The notes under the pieces: model-generated
Told to the model about the DNA's origin: nothing
The model's database searches: none
Seen by the model: the letters and a program-made list of their open reading frames with translations, nothing else
Position numbers and translations under genes: made by a program
NCBI RefSeq assembly: GCF_028858725.1
Contig: NC_084769.1
Coordinates: 13,579,501 to 13,643,500 of the forward strand
Reading direction: 5' to 3'
Source of the DNA: Colius striatus
Lineage: Eukaryota > Chordata > Aves > Coliiformes > Coliidae
Length of the DNA stretch: 64,000 nucleotides
In this document: piece by piece, positions 1 through 12,122 of the stretch
Numbering within the stretch: the first letter of the stretch is position 1
How the letters are laid out: the number at the start of each line of letters is the position of its first letter

Positions 1-1392
1 GCTGGCCCCAGCACACTTACATCAGTCTCTCCTCACTCCTTCCTGTGACTCAAACACCATCAAAGAGCACTCCACATCCATAAAACTTAATTGTAATCAC
101 TTACTTTGTAAGAGTTTTATAACCTATTGAAGCAACACGTGTAAAGAACCACCTCTGGGGCTACTGCAGCACCCGCTGGAGCCAGCACCGGAGCCCAATG
201 TGCAGAGGGCTCAGAGCAGACAAGCCCCAGCTTTGCCCCGGAGGGAAACCCCAGGAATCCCCAAATCCTCTAGCTAAGCTATGGCTCTACCTTTTGGCTA
301 CATGAAGGACAAATATTAGCTACCTCTGAAAGCTTTTGTAGAAGGTGTTAGTGTGGAAAGGTATCTTAGGGAACTGCCAGGGGAAGGTAGGAAAAAAGAC
401 CCCTCTGGAGGGATGCTCCAGAGTCCATTTGTTTGGCAATTGCTTACATTCCCTGGAAAAGGGTTAAAGGACATTTCAGGTGTGTCCCTGAGTGATGTGG
501 CTAAGTCTGCACACAAAACCCCATGGTGGCAGTGGGGCTGGGAGCTGAACGTCACATCCCAACCTCAGAGCATCCACCTTCTCTGCAAAAATCCTCTGCC
601 TTCCCCCAGCCGTTCCACCTGGGTTTCAAACAAACACTTCCTTCTCTTAATTGGTGTCAGGGAGGGGAAGCTTCAAAGGGCCACATTGAGAGGAGGTTTT
701 CTAGCTCCCCTCTGTCAGCAGCCGGTCCCTCGCCTGGGCTCGCAGCCCCACCTGCTGTTGGAGGACGCAATAAACCTCCCAATAGCCTCTTCAATCCCCA
801 AGCTTTATTTTGCAGAACTTCGAAACGTTACAAACATACCTTTTAAAATTAAACCCCTCCGTGCTCTGATCCAGATTTTGGAGTTATTTTAACTTCTTAA
901 AATGGGGAGGTGTGCTCCGACCACCCTTTCCACTGATGCTGAATAACCTCTATGCAAGTGCACTTCTAAAGCTACCCTTCTCTATTTCCCCTCACTAAGA
1001 TGGGGCTAATACCCCCTAATCTCGAAAGATTTGCTCAAGTACCGCAGCAAAGGCACCCCAAGAGTTCCTTTTGAAAGCAGAAAAAACCTAGTGCTTTGAA
1101 CAGATATCACAAATTCCTTTGAATAACTACTGGAAAATAAATACGACTTGTTTTAGTCTAGAGCAACCTGGGCAGAGGCTATTCAGACCAGTCTGTAACC
1201 TGCCATTCGTTTATCTAATGTTGACTCTTTTCCCCTGCACCTCAAATTCTTACCTGTCTCCCCAGCTGTATTTTATCTCAGCTGCTCCAAATGTTACGAG
1301 TAACGTCTGCACGTTGCTTCTTTCCTCTTTCTGCAGGCTGCCACTAGAGAGCACCCCCAGCAACAGTTCTCCGACTGGAAGGTGGCAGTGGT
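1..1392. other. Intergenic, nothing recognised
   Basis: A 179-codon plus-strand frame (353-892) overlaps other open frames and has no recognisable domain or splice context. Confidence 0.5.
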
Positions 1393-1443
1393 ACAGAATC
1401 ATTACGGTTGGAAAAGACCTTTAAGATCATCAAGTGCAATCCT
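1393..1443 (-). mobile_element. CR1 LINE 3' end, short fragment
   Basis: Plus strand reads acagaatcattacggttgg, then aaaagacctttaagatcatc, the reverse complement of the CR1 terminus. Only about 50 bp are recognisable. Confidence 0.75.
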
Positions 1444-3520
1444 AGTTTCTGCCGAGAGGCCAAGGACAAAGACCTCTTGAATCTTTCCAGCTTCTAAAGC
1501 ATCTGTCAGTTCTGCCAGGTGATAAACCAAGCCCTAATGCAGCAGAAGATTTCAAGTTTAATGGTTTGGTTTGGTTTTGTTTTTGTTTTCTTAAAGGAAG
1601 CTGCTCAGAAACTTGAGGAACATGAGGGTTGTCTTTCAGGCAATCAGGCATTAAGGAGCAGAACTGCACAGGAGCCTGCCAAGAGTTTGGACTTGACTTC
1701 ATCTGCTGAACTGCTGAACAAACACCAAAACCATTTGGCCAGAGATGCAGGGGTAGGAAAGATTCTTACAGCCTCCCCCTGCAAACACGTTTGTGGTTGA
1801 TGCAGCAGCCTGAAACGTAAGAGAGCTCCCTTACCTTTGTGAGCTATGGGCATCAAGTCATTTGGGATAGGTTTAGATGGTTTCTGCACAGGTAGGAGGA
1901 GCTGGCTGTGCCTGGGGTAGGTGTGTGGGCACGTACATGGATTTCCAAGTCCTGCCCCAGACCTGTGCTTTTCTGGAAGAGACTGCTTGTAGAGGTGGGG
2001 CTAAACCCATGAATCAGGACTGAGTTCATCATTGCAGCTGCACTGGCATGACAGTAATAGTGGGGAAACAGCTTGGAGGAGCTGCTATTGTTAACCTACC
2101 TGTTAAATTTTTTAGGCTCTGAAGACCAAGCTGAAAGCTCAACAGTTTTCTTGAAACTGCATGTCTGTGGGAACACCTCTGAGCAGCCTCTTGGAGCCAT
2201 TCAGCAGGGCCCTGCTCTCCAGCCCTGTGCTTCCAGCGAGTCCTCAGTGTTTTGTGTCAAGAAATGATTTGATTAATGAAGTCAAACCTGCGCAGAAATC
2301 TGTTAAAAGGCAGAATTTTCACCAGTAAATGTCTCCAAAGGCCAGGGAAAGGAGTGAGTTTTAGTAGCTGAGAAAACAGGAACATATGCCCTGACATCTG
2401 CTCCTGGGACAATGTTGGGCCTGGGTACTCCTCAAAGCTGCAGCTGCTGATTTAGCTGGTGTTGTGGTCAAGAAGGGAACTCAGCTCTGTGTTTTGGCAA
2501 GAAGGGGCAGTTTTTAATGACGCCATGCAGGGGGACTCTCCTTGTTGTGGATTGGGATTCAGGCATGAATGGACATCCCAGGAGGGCTTTCCATCTCTGC
2601 CCATCAGTGGTGGGCACAACACAAAGCTCAAACATGAGTGAGCAGGAGTTTTAAAACCCTCTAATGGGAGTGCTAGCATGGAGGGATAAAGTGTCCATCT
2701 CCAGTGTTGGATGTTCATCATGATAGGTAAGACCATCAAGCAAGCGTGCACAAGCTCTTTTCTTCCTTCATGATGCAATCTAAAGCAGGGTTTGTTTTTT
2801 TGTTTGTTGGTTTGATTTTTTTTTTTTTCCTGTAGCCAGACAACTTGCCTTCTCAGCTCATCAGGTGAAGGATTTTCTGGGTCACCAAGGACTTTTCACC
2901 TGGCTGGCACTGTGAGGCTGTCGGTCACAGCAGCCCAGGTGCGCCGGTCCCAGCGACGGGAGGATGTGGTGAGGGGTGCAGGGTCACATCTCCAAGACCT
3001 GCTCCCTGAAACTAGGTCACCTCCTGTGACTGCAAAAGTTATTCCCAACACAGATGGCAGGTGGGACTTGAGAATGACCTTGCCTTGTGGTCATTTTCTC
3101 ATGCCTAGGCTTAGCCCGAGCACTTCACCACAGGCAGTTCTTTAGTGCCACGTGCAGCTGGGGCTGAGTTTGCTGTGCCCAGACAGGCCCTACAGCCATG
3201 GGGATGGGCAAGGCTGGACAGAGGAGATGGATCTAGTAGGGGATGGTCTGTTACCCCTTTTGCTCTCTGGGACTTTTGGGATGTGTTCAGGCTTTACCAC
3301 CTTACATACTAGAGGTGCCAGCCTAGTGTCACAGTGTCCCCCACTTTGGAGCAAAGAGGTGTCTTACCATAGCTCACCCCAGGAAGAAAGTGGATCCCTT
3401 TCCCGCATCCTGCCCTTCTGTCTCTCTCCCTGTCATGTGCTCTGTTTTTGGGAGTGGCATCTCTAGGGAAATAATGAGTTGACACAGTCCTCTCCACCTC
3501 TCAGTCATCAAATTCACATC
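1444..3520. other. Intergenic, nothing beyond T-runs
   Basis: T-rich runs at about 1561-1591 and 2788-2831. No gene recognised. Confidence 0.5.
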
Positions 3521-4100
3521 AACACTTTGAAGGAAAGAACAAGAAAACTATCGCTGTTCCTCATTTAAAACTCACCATTTTTACTCATTTTACTGGGAAA
3601 AACTCAGATAATACAAAGAATGACGGCACTTATCTGAAATTTGGCCTTAGTGGACAGTTTTTTTATGCCCTAACTGAGCTTAAAGTGGTGCTATTTTCTC
3701 TTGCTTGAAAGTACAATTATAGAAGTTACACACATTTTAGGACTTTGTTGATTGACTACAGATGGAAATAAAGCACAGGCTTGTATTACATTGTTATGCC
3801 ATATAAGCACCTTGCATAATTACCTTAGCCCCAACATAATTTTAATTATGTTAGAATTAGTGCAAAGAATTTTATCTGAGACTCATGTAAATATTTTGTG
3901 CTCTCAACACTTTGATGTGCCTAGAAAGAGATTAAGGTTTGCTTTGATAATTAGTCTGTTGCATGTGGCCAAAAATTCATTACAAACACAGTTAATTAAG
4001 TTGTCAACAAAGCTTTGGTCTCAGGCGAGTGAGAATAACTCAATAATTTTGTTTGTCTTGACAGGGGATTTTGGTTTTATTGCTATCAAGCCTGGCTGTC
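3521..4100. promoter_or_regulatory. Candidate AT-rich regulatory block with palindrome
   Basis: AT-rich, with a 20-bp inverted repeat at 3833-3852 (arms AACATAAT and ATTATGTT, spacer TTTA) that overlaps paired TAAT/ATTA homeodomain cores. No repeat family recognised. Confidence 0.3.
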
Positions 4101-4870
4101 CTTAGGGACACAGGAGAGAGGCATTTTCTGGGAGGCCATGCAGAGCTCTACAGGACACGGTGTATATGGTGCTGCCCCGGGGCTGTAGCAGAAGGAAGGG
4201 AGACGTCAGATTTGAGCTGAAGCAAAGCAGGGTGCCGCTCCAGATGATGGCAGCGTGGCTCTGTGCCACAGAGGGCAGAGGTGAACATGGGACAAATGGG
4301 CCTTGGGGTTGGGGAAATGGGAGATGCCGATGCTTATCCTCATATCTGGCCCTCCTGGGGGATGAAGAGCTCCAGGGCCAGTCCTGCCAGTGGCATGGAC
4401 TGCATGATCCCTGACAGATGGCAAAAATGGTGTGGAGAGCCCACCTTGTGTCTGGAGAGGTGGGCTGGAGCACTTCTACTGACTGTTCATAATGTGGGTC
4501 CAGAGAGGGACCAAATGCTTTCACATGTTCTGGAAGTACAGTTTGTGTCATAGGAAATCAAATTCTTTTCCCCAAATACTCTTCTCCTGTTGCAGGATCT
4601 CTTCAGATGGACTTCAGCCAGATATGAGCCCTCTGGATGCTTGCAGCACCCTGCCCTGGTGCCAGGACTTTGGTACAGTGGGAGCACAGACCTCTCTAGT
4701 GACAGAGACCTCTTAGCATTACGACCACACTTTGAGCTGGTGTGCTGTACCCCATCCTGTGTGTCTGTGAGCTTCTACCACCAGTGGGTCCCAGGTAGGT
4801 ATGGTGAAACCCCAAGAGGAGATGGCTTTGGAGCATCATTGCTCAAGGACCAAACACTGAGTACCTCCAA
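4101..4870. other. Intergenic, nothing recognised
   Basis: Several overlapping open frames (up to 149 codons on the minus strand, 4551-4102) have no recognisable protein. Confidence 0.5.
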
Positions 4871-5220
4871 GTGACTCATTTCCATTTCAAAGAGCTTGTT
4901 TGTTTTATCTAGCAATTAGCTTGTACCCTCTGTAGAAAATGACTCTGTAAATACCACTGAGCTCCCGGCCAATCTCCCCTTTTAAATATTTTTTAAGTGC
5001 ATGATTAATGCACTTTCCCAGCCCTTGTCTGGGACTGTGCGGGGAGGTCAGGGAGCAGGTAAATGAAAGAAAATGGCTTCACTTGGCATTGACTGGGCTA
5101 TTAATCACTGCCCATTTTCTATAAATCATGGCAGATGGCAGAAACAGGCAGGTACTCATGGGAAATGACACACTGTGCATGACGGGAATCGTGGATAGCA
5201 GCAGACACTGAGAAAAGAAG
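4871..5220. promoter_or_regulatory. Candidate conserved block with palindrome
   Basis: AT-rich, repeat-free stretch (tttatctagcaattagctt, ccttttaaatattttttaag). It contains a perfect 8-bp inverted repeat, AAGTGCAT/ATGCACTT, around GATTA at 4995-5015. Confidence 0.33.
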
Positions 5221-7370
5221 AGGTCACTCCTCACCCCGCAGTCCCTGCTGGAGGAAGGCCACTCGCACTGCACCTGTGGTTTGCCTCCTTGTGACAGCTC
5301 TTCCCCTGTAAAATCGACTGTAAAAGTTTGCAGGAGCCCTGGAAAATTCACTGCGTGGCAGCTGGGCTGGATGGGCCTGTGCAGGGCTGGCTCTGGCTCT
5401 TGTCAGGCGCAGAGGCGGCGGTGGGGAGGGTTTGCAGCCTGTGAGTGGTGAGGATCGGGGAGGATGAGCCCTGAGAGCTGCCATCTTTTTAGCCACTGTG
5501 GTGAAGGAGCCTTTTAATTGGAGCAACAATTAAAAATGTTGCTCCCAACATGGAATGCTCATTGTTGCTTTGCCTGAGAGCAGATGCAGTTGGGAAACAT
5601 GAGGGAGGAATTTACACTGATAAAGCAAGGAGGACTGATAAATCCTAAAGTGAGTATGCATTTGGCAGCAGTGCTCATCCAGGCACTTTCTATGCTGTAT
5701 TCCTGGCACATGCCTGGGAAATGCAGGCTCTCCTGCTCCAGAGTAGGTGACCCTCTTCTCATATCACCCTGCAATCCTGTGGAAATTGTGCTCCCAAACC
5801 CTGCATCTCTGATAAATATATTGCATCAGCTTTGGGTAGTGGAAAGCAGCTACTTTTTTTTAGGAGGACACACAATAGTATATGTGTAAATGAATGAGTA
5901 TTTTATCTGGAGGCTGTATGAAAGATATGGCAAATACAATTTATGGGCCCTCCTCTCCTGCAGGTTGCCAGTCTCAGTGAAACTAGTTGGAATAATCCAC
6001 TGTTGCAGCTGGCTTTTCTTCCCCGAGGAATGAGATTTTTCCTGTCACCTCTCTTTTCCACTAGAGAGGCACGGGGGATGCATTTTTCCCTCCTTAGATG
6101 GAAGGAGAGGTTGTGTTGAGAGAATGTTTTGCTCTGCCATACCCTTGCATTCCCCTACTGACTGCAGACCGACCTGCAGCTGGAGGCCCTTAGTGTTGCT
6201 TGGCAAGGAGGGAAGCATCGCTGTCCACAGTGACTCCTGCACAGTTCTCACCTCCAGCTCTGGTACACAAAAGCAACAGCTCTCCTTTTGCTGGCAAATA
6301 GCTGGAAGAGCAAAATGAGCCTGTGCCAGACAGCTGGAGCTGGGGCTCCCAGCTGAAGTATCACCAGCAAAGACAGAATGGTCCAGAGTGGGGAAAAACA
6401 CCGGGTTTTCTGCTCCAGGTCAGAGTCTGTCCCATCAGCAGGGAAAAGGATGGACAAAGTTGGGAGGTGAATATTGTAAACAGGCTTAAGACTGATGAGA
6501 GACAGCTCGTGTCCATCCCTATATGGAGAATGCCTCTCTAAGAGACTTAGGAGATAGTTGAATATGTAAGGATGACTATGGGCCGGGCATGGGGGCAAGG
6601 GAGTGTGAGTGGCACAAGGACTTGCAGGGTGACAGATCCAGAAAGTGAGCTGGGAAGAAGATAGTCCTGCAAGAGAAGAAACAGCCTCAAACAAGCCAAA
6701 AACACCCATAAAGACTGCGAATGGGAGACATGAAGCAGAAGACATGTGAGATCCGGAGAGGAGAAATGAATATGCCGTAGCCAAGAAAGCTTCACGTCAT
6801 AAAGAGCAGGCGGGATGCTGGAGAGGATGGCATGAGGACTTCAAACACCAGCTGGGTGGCCCTGGCGCTGGCTGGAGTTGTGTTCCCCAGCCCAGGAGCT
6901 GCTCGGGGATGTCGCGTGGCTCCCGCGGCTCCCGCCGGCGCAGCTGGGCTGGGCGAGGAGGAGGAGGGCTGCTGGCCTCCACGGGCAGCTGCATGCAGAT
7001 GTTTTCCAGTGAGGGAAGAACAGCGAGGGCGTAGGTTGAAAGGAAAAGGAAAAATTGTAGCAGGACCTGGAGAAAAACTAGTGCTAAAAGAGACCCTGTT
7101 CTCCAGGGGCTGTCTGTGGCAATGCAGGGTGAAAGCCCTTTCTTTTTGTTGTTTGGTTTTTGGCATCAGGGTCCTTCCTTCCACTCACTGTGTTTCTTAA
7201 ACCGGATGTTTCTCACCCCAGACTGGCCCTGTTTGGCTGCACCGGGCTCCCCAGCTGCTCTACATCCCCACTGCCCCGGCCGTGGCAGGGTTGGAAAATC
7301 TGCGAGGATGCTTTGAGGGGAGGGCTGGGTCCTCCAGCCCTTCCTGATCCCCGCCAGCTCCCCCGCAGGC
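5221..7370. other. Intergenic with hairpin and GC-rich patch
   Basis: Contains the 9-bp inverted repeat at 5520-5545 and a short GC- and CpG-rich patch at about 6890-6960. The patch is too short to call a CpG island or promoter. Confidence 0.5.
5520..5545. repeat. Perfect 9-bp inverted repeat (hairpin)
   Basis: Arms GGAGCAACA (5520-5528) and TGTTGCTCC (5537-5545) flank an 8-base AT spacer. Confidence 0.85.
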
Positions 7371-7500
7371 CTCACGGGGGCCTAATATTTGTGCATGTGT
7401 GTTTTAACACGGCATATGGTCTTCATTACACGCAGACTTCTCACTTCCATAATTATACCATGATGGGAGTTCCTGTCAAAGCCATAAAGCAAATTCTTTT
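7371..7500. promoter_or_regulatory. Small candidate conserved block
   Basis: Repeat-free stretch with cctaatatttgtgcatgtg, cggcatatggtcttcattac and ccataattataccatgatg. Weak call. Confidence 0.22.
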
Positions 7501-10500
7501 CCCCCGCCCAGTCCCTCCACCCCCACCAGCCCTCCCTATAAAACTCACAGGGGTCTCCAGTTTGCAAGGAGAACCACCCCCCACTCCCTCCCCTGGCTGT
7601 TGCACCATTAACCCTTTGCATCTTCTGTTTTGGCAGCTGTTGGAGGAAAGACCAGATTTCCCCATCGGTGCTCACTTACCAGGCAATGAGAAAGGGGTAT
7701 CCAGATTTTGGCCATGTTAGAAACAAAAAAGCATAGAGAACTGGTGATGCCTAAACTGTGCCAAGGAACTGGAGAGACAAGCTGCAGCCTAACCCAGCAC
7801 CCTCCTTGCCTGCTTTCTCACTGTACGCAAAGTGTGCCGAAATACAAGCCCCTCTGGGTAGTGCATGGTGGCTGTTTAACAACACACTGCAACACTACCC
7901 TACAGTTTAGGACAGGAAATTAAGGCAGCCATATCTGCAGGGGGAATTTAAGTACACAGACTACAATTACCTGTGCTAGAGTTTGGCCAGAGCCCTGCTC
8001 CTCCACGAGCCGCCACGGGGCTGGATGCCGATGGCTGGTGCTCAGGTGCTATGGGGCTATAGAAGCACCTTGGGCCCACGTGGGCTGTGCCAAAACCAAG
8101 GCTGGGGTGGTTGGGGGCAGGAAAACGTGGAGAATTTATGCACAAGGAAGAAATATAGGTGTTTTGAAGGGGTGAGGGGGTTTGCATTGAAATGCTGCAA
8201 ATTTAGATGCCATTTGCTTGGTGACTGACTGGAGAATGGGCTTGGATAGTCCCTGTCTGCAGCAGAAATAGTGAGTACTGGTGGGAACAACTTTTCCCAA
8301 CCGTACCTTGGTGTCATCCCAGCCAGAGTGCTGGGTACAAGACAGGACCACGGTGTTGCTCTGGTCTTTGGGGGCCATTGGGATATCCCTGGTAGGCCAA
8401 GGAGGGCTTGTCTGTCCTCACTCCAGTGATCACACTCAGCACCGTGCTTGCCATGGTGGGAAACATCTGGTTTCCCACTAGGTGGTAGAGAAGAGCTTGG
8501 CTGAAAATCCTCCTGCTCCTCACGGCTCAGCACAAGGAAAGGAAGCTAAGGATCTCTTGTTTTAGCTCCAGCAGACCCAACTGAACCAGGAGTGCTGCTG
8601 CAGAGGGCTGGAGGAGAGGTAGGGCAGGGGGTGGGGGCTGCCAGCCCAGGGACCACCAGGTCCTGCTTGCCACCAGCTGCCCTCCCTGATGCACCAGGCA
8701 TGGGAAGGCTGGTTGTTTTGGCCCCTGTGGGTGTTTTATGACCCTTTGCTCTTCATAAATATGGTTTGAAATGGGCTCTGTCTATTAAAAAGAAAGAGAG
8801 GTGAGGGGAGAGAGCATTCAGGGTGATTGCAAGGCGGCTTAGTATCACCACGATCTAATTCTGGTGAGCTTCATTCCACCTGTCACCACCTTTAGTGTTT
8901 TCCACTGATGTTAATTCCTTGTATCTCCCCTTTTTTCCCTCTCCCACAAGCCAAACACATCTGTATTTGTAGCAGTATTACCCAGGTGCATGTGAATTAT
9001 TCCAAGGTAGGATTCATACCCAGCCTGGATGGAGAGACAAGCAGGTTGTCAGGAGGAGCTCTACCACCTCAAGAAGGTAATGTTTCCCATTGAGATCTCC
9101 AGTGGTCCCAGCGACAGCTCAAGGCTGGGAGCCAAAGCAGCCCCAGGTGAGTGGTGTGCTTGTGCTGCTTCGATGCACCCTGGAAGATCAGAGGAGTGGC
9201 AGAGGCCTGAAGAGGTCACACCTGAAGGCAAGATCAAATACTCCCAGCTCCTGCCTGACACGTATTTATTCATCTGACTGGTGCTTAAAAGTCTCCAAGG
9301 GGGAAATACTGCAGCTTCTCCATAGTCTGTATTGCCATTATCATTAGAGAGATTTTCTTACTGTCTAACTTGAACCTTTTTTGCCACACTTGATGCCCCT
9401 GACTTCTTGTGCAATGTACCCTGGTCAGGAAAACAGTGGTTTTCCTTTTCACTGTAATTTACTGCATATTTGAAGCCAATTATCACACTTGCACTCAGAA
9501 ATTGGCATTTCCTGATCTCTTCTGTTCCCTTGCACTTGTCCTCTGTATGCCCTTCCCTGTCAGCCAAATCTTCTTGAAGTTCAGGCTCAGTGGTACTGGG
9601 CGAAGTGGCAGATACAATCATATGTCAGCACATAGGACCCTTGACTCCTGTTGGACCAAGGACTGGCTTGAATTTTCAGCTCCTGCTTGCTTTAGTTTGT
9701 GCTTTCCAGGGTCCTCTGAGAGGGTTCAGAGCTGGACCCCCAGCAAGAGGCTCAGACAGGGAGTGAGGCATCAGCCTCAGCATCCCGTGCTCTCCCTCAG
9801 CTGTAGTGTATCACATTTCTCCTCAGGAATTTCTTGCACTATCTAAAATGCTAGTTCAAAGGAAGAAGAGGAACAGATGCTGCAGGGTCAGAATATGTCA
9901 GGAGCCCATCACTCAAGTGTCATGCCTGGATTTGATTTTGCACACCTCTGTAATTCAGAGTCTAAATGGACAAGCTACATGCGATGGCATGAAAGCAGTG
10001 ACTCTCCTCTCGGAAAACTGGATGAAGGGAAGCTGTGTACCCGAGCAGTCAGGGCTGGGCTTGTCCTGGAGTGCTTGTGATCCCAGCACTGCACAGGGAT
10101 GCATCATGCTGGCTCAGATGCTTACCTTTGCCATACAGAGAGTTTCCTAAGTAGCATAGCCTTCAATGGGATGGATGTGCCCAAGATCTAAGACAGGTGA
10201 GAGGAAGGAAGTACCAGTGATGTGCTTGAACCTGAAGGTACCTGCAGTTACTTTGGAAGCTCTGCAGCCTTGAGATGGTTTTTTTCATAGCTTGAGGATT
10301 CAAAGGCAATGTGTCCTGAGCTTAGATGTCCAGGCTGAGTACTTAAATAGAAGTTTCTCACTTTTCTTCAGATTGGCTCATGACAATGGTAGACATTTCC
10401 TACTAGAGCCCAGGAGATGATGGACCTGAATTCTAAGCTCTTTATTTTTTTTAATCAGTTGAAAAAGGTCTGAATACACAGTATTAACTTCTCCAGAGAG

Positions 10501-11800
10501 AAAAGTCCTCTCTCAGGAATCTGTCTCATGGGTCCAGAAGGAAAATAAACATGCGATATGACACTGCAGACTGAACTGGAGGACACTCAGCTCCCAGCTG
10601 GCTCTGTGCTCTTTAAACAAGGGCTGCCTCATGTGAAAAGGGAAGGCCCTGGAAGCTCCATTGTCCTGTCCTAAAACATGATACCACAGTCCCCATGTGA
10701 TGTGACCCCAGCCAACACATGCTGTGCCAAAACACACTGTTAGAGTGAGATTTCCTCCAGGAAAAGCAGAGCTACAAACCTTCAGGTTTGAACAACAATG
10801 AAGTGGAAGGAAGAAAGGTTGTGGACTTCAGGAGTGGGATTATATGGCAAAGGGGTCTCTAACCCTACAGGAGGTTAGTGCCAAAATTTTTCAGAGGTGC
10901 CTGGTGGGTTTGAGGGGCTCATCATGAGCTACCCTGGAGGCACTGTAAAGCCAGGCAAGGGAGGGACAGTTTTGGCATCTGGTGACTAAGCCCCTTTAGT
11001 CAATGCAACTCCAGGTTTTGTATTTGGGTCAAAGAGCAAAGAAGTTTGTGTCCACCACTATCTGCCTATAAGGAGATCACACAGTGGTTGGCAGCAAAGG
11101 CTCCTTGGTGGATTCAGTAGGTTTCACTTTTTGACCACAGTTTTCACAATCGTTTCCTATTCCTGAGAGTGTTCCTATGTGCCCACACACTGAGCAGTCC
11201 CTTCTGGAGCACAGAAACAGAGACATTTGTTCTGCTTTAATTTTAACCTTCAAATCTCTCTTGGACAGGAACAATATGGGATAAAGCAGAGTGTGTTGAA
11301 ACACAGTCCTCAGTGTTATATTGACCTTCTGACTTGCTTTCCCTTGACGCACTTTGTTGTTTAATGCATTAATCTTCACAACATCCCAGGAATGCCAGGA
11401 AATGCTGTTACTTCTGTCTTTCTCTTGTTTTTATGGGTAGGGAACAGAGGCACGGATCAGTTAAGCAGATTACTCAAGGTTGGGCAGAAAAGCCCATGGC
11501 AAGACAGGACTAAGATCTTAAGTGTCTCACAGTCAGCTACAGGCCTTCTGAAGTGCTTGTTTTGTACCTTTTCAGAAAACCCAGAGATGAAGTACAGAGT
11601 GAAGAGGGCTACGAAGATTTGTTTTTTTCACATGGTTTTGTAGTGTGTGTTATGGAGATGGGTTAGAACCAGAATTGACTGGAGTGAAATGCTTGGGCTG
11701 GCCTGGTTTATTTTCCAGCAAAAGGAGGTCTGAGGCTCCTGCTGGACGTTGCTCACCTTCCAGCGTGGCCACTTCCTCTGGCAATAGAAATCATTGAGGG
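7501..11800. other. Intergenic, nothing recognised
   Basis: No exon with recognisable protein, CR1 or tandem array. Open frames up to 158 codons (for example 8057-8533, minus) overlap others in several frames and show no family signature. Confidence 0.5.
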
Positions 11801-12122
11801 GTTTCACAGAATGGTAGGGCTTGGAAGTGACCTCTAGGGCTCATCCAGTCCAACACCAGTGCTAAAACAGGTTCCCCTCAACCAAGTTGCACGGAAACAT
11901 GTCCAGGTGGGTTTTAAAAACCTCCAAAGGAGGAGTCTCCACACCCTCCCCGTGTAGCCTGTGCCAGGGCTCCCTCACCTCAACAGTGAAGAAGATTTTC
12001 CTTGAGTTTAAGTGGAACTTTTTGTGTTCCATATTATGTCCATTACCCCTTGTCCTGTCACTGGACACTACAGAAGGAATGTCACCACATCCTCTTGACA
12101 TCTATCCTTTAGGTACCTACGT
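11801..12122 (-). mobile_element. CR1 LINE 3' end, about 320 bp
   Basis: Read on the minus strand it follows the CR1 tail: ggacaaggggtaatggaca, gagccctggcacaggcta, gtggagactcctcctttgg, tggactggatgagccct, ending at accattctgtgaaac. The frame is degraded, so it is a dead copy. Confidence 0.93.

Noticed and set aside
353..892. 179-codon plus-strand open frame
   Set aside because: Overlapped by open frames on both strands, no recognisable domain, no splice or promoter context, low-complexity product.
919..927. GACCACCCT, one mismatch from the GLI binding site (also GACCACCCC at 26365-26373 and CACCACCCA at 24178-24186)
   Set aside because: About a dozen one-mismatch sites are expected by chance in 64 kb on both strands, so these are no evidence of autoregulation.
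6248..6784. 178-codon minus-strand open frame
   Set aside because: Rich in S, L, P and C with no family signature. Neighbouring frames are open too, so chance in stop-poor DNA is the simplest reading.
6890..6990. GC- and CpG-rich patch that could be a promoter
   Set aside because: Too short for a CpG island, and no transcript start or exon is recognisable next to it.
7160..7720. 186-codon plus-strand open frame
   Set aside because: Proline-rich chance product over GC-rich DNA, with no recognisable domain.
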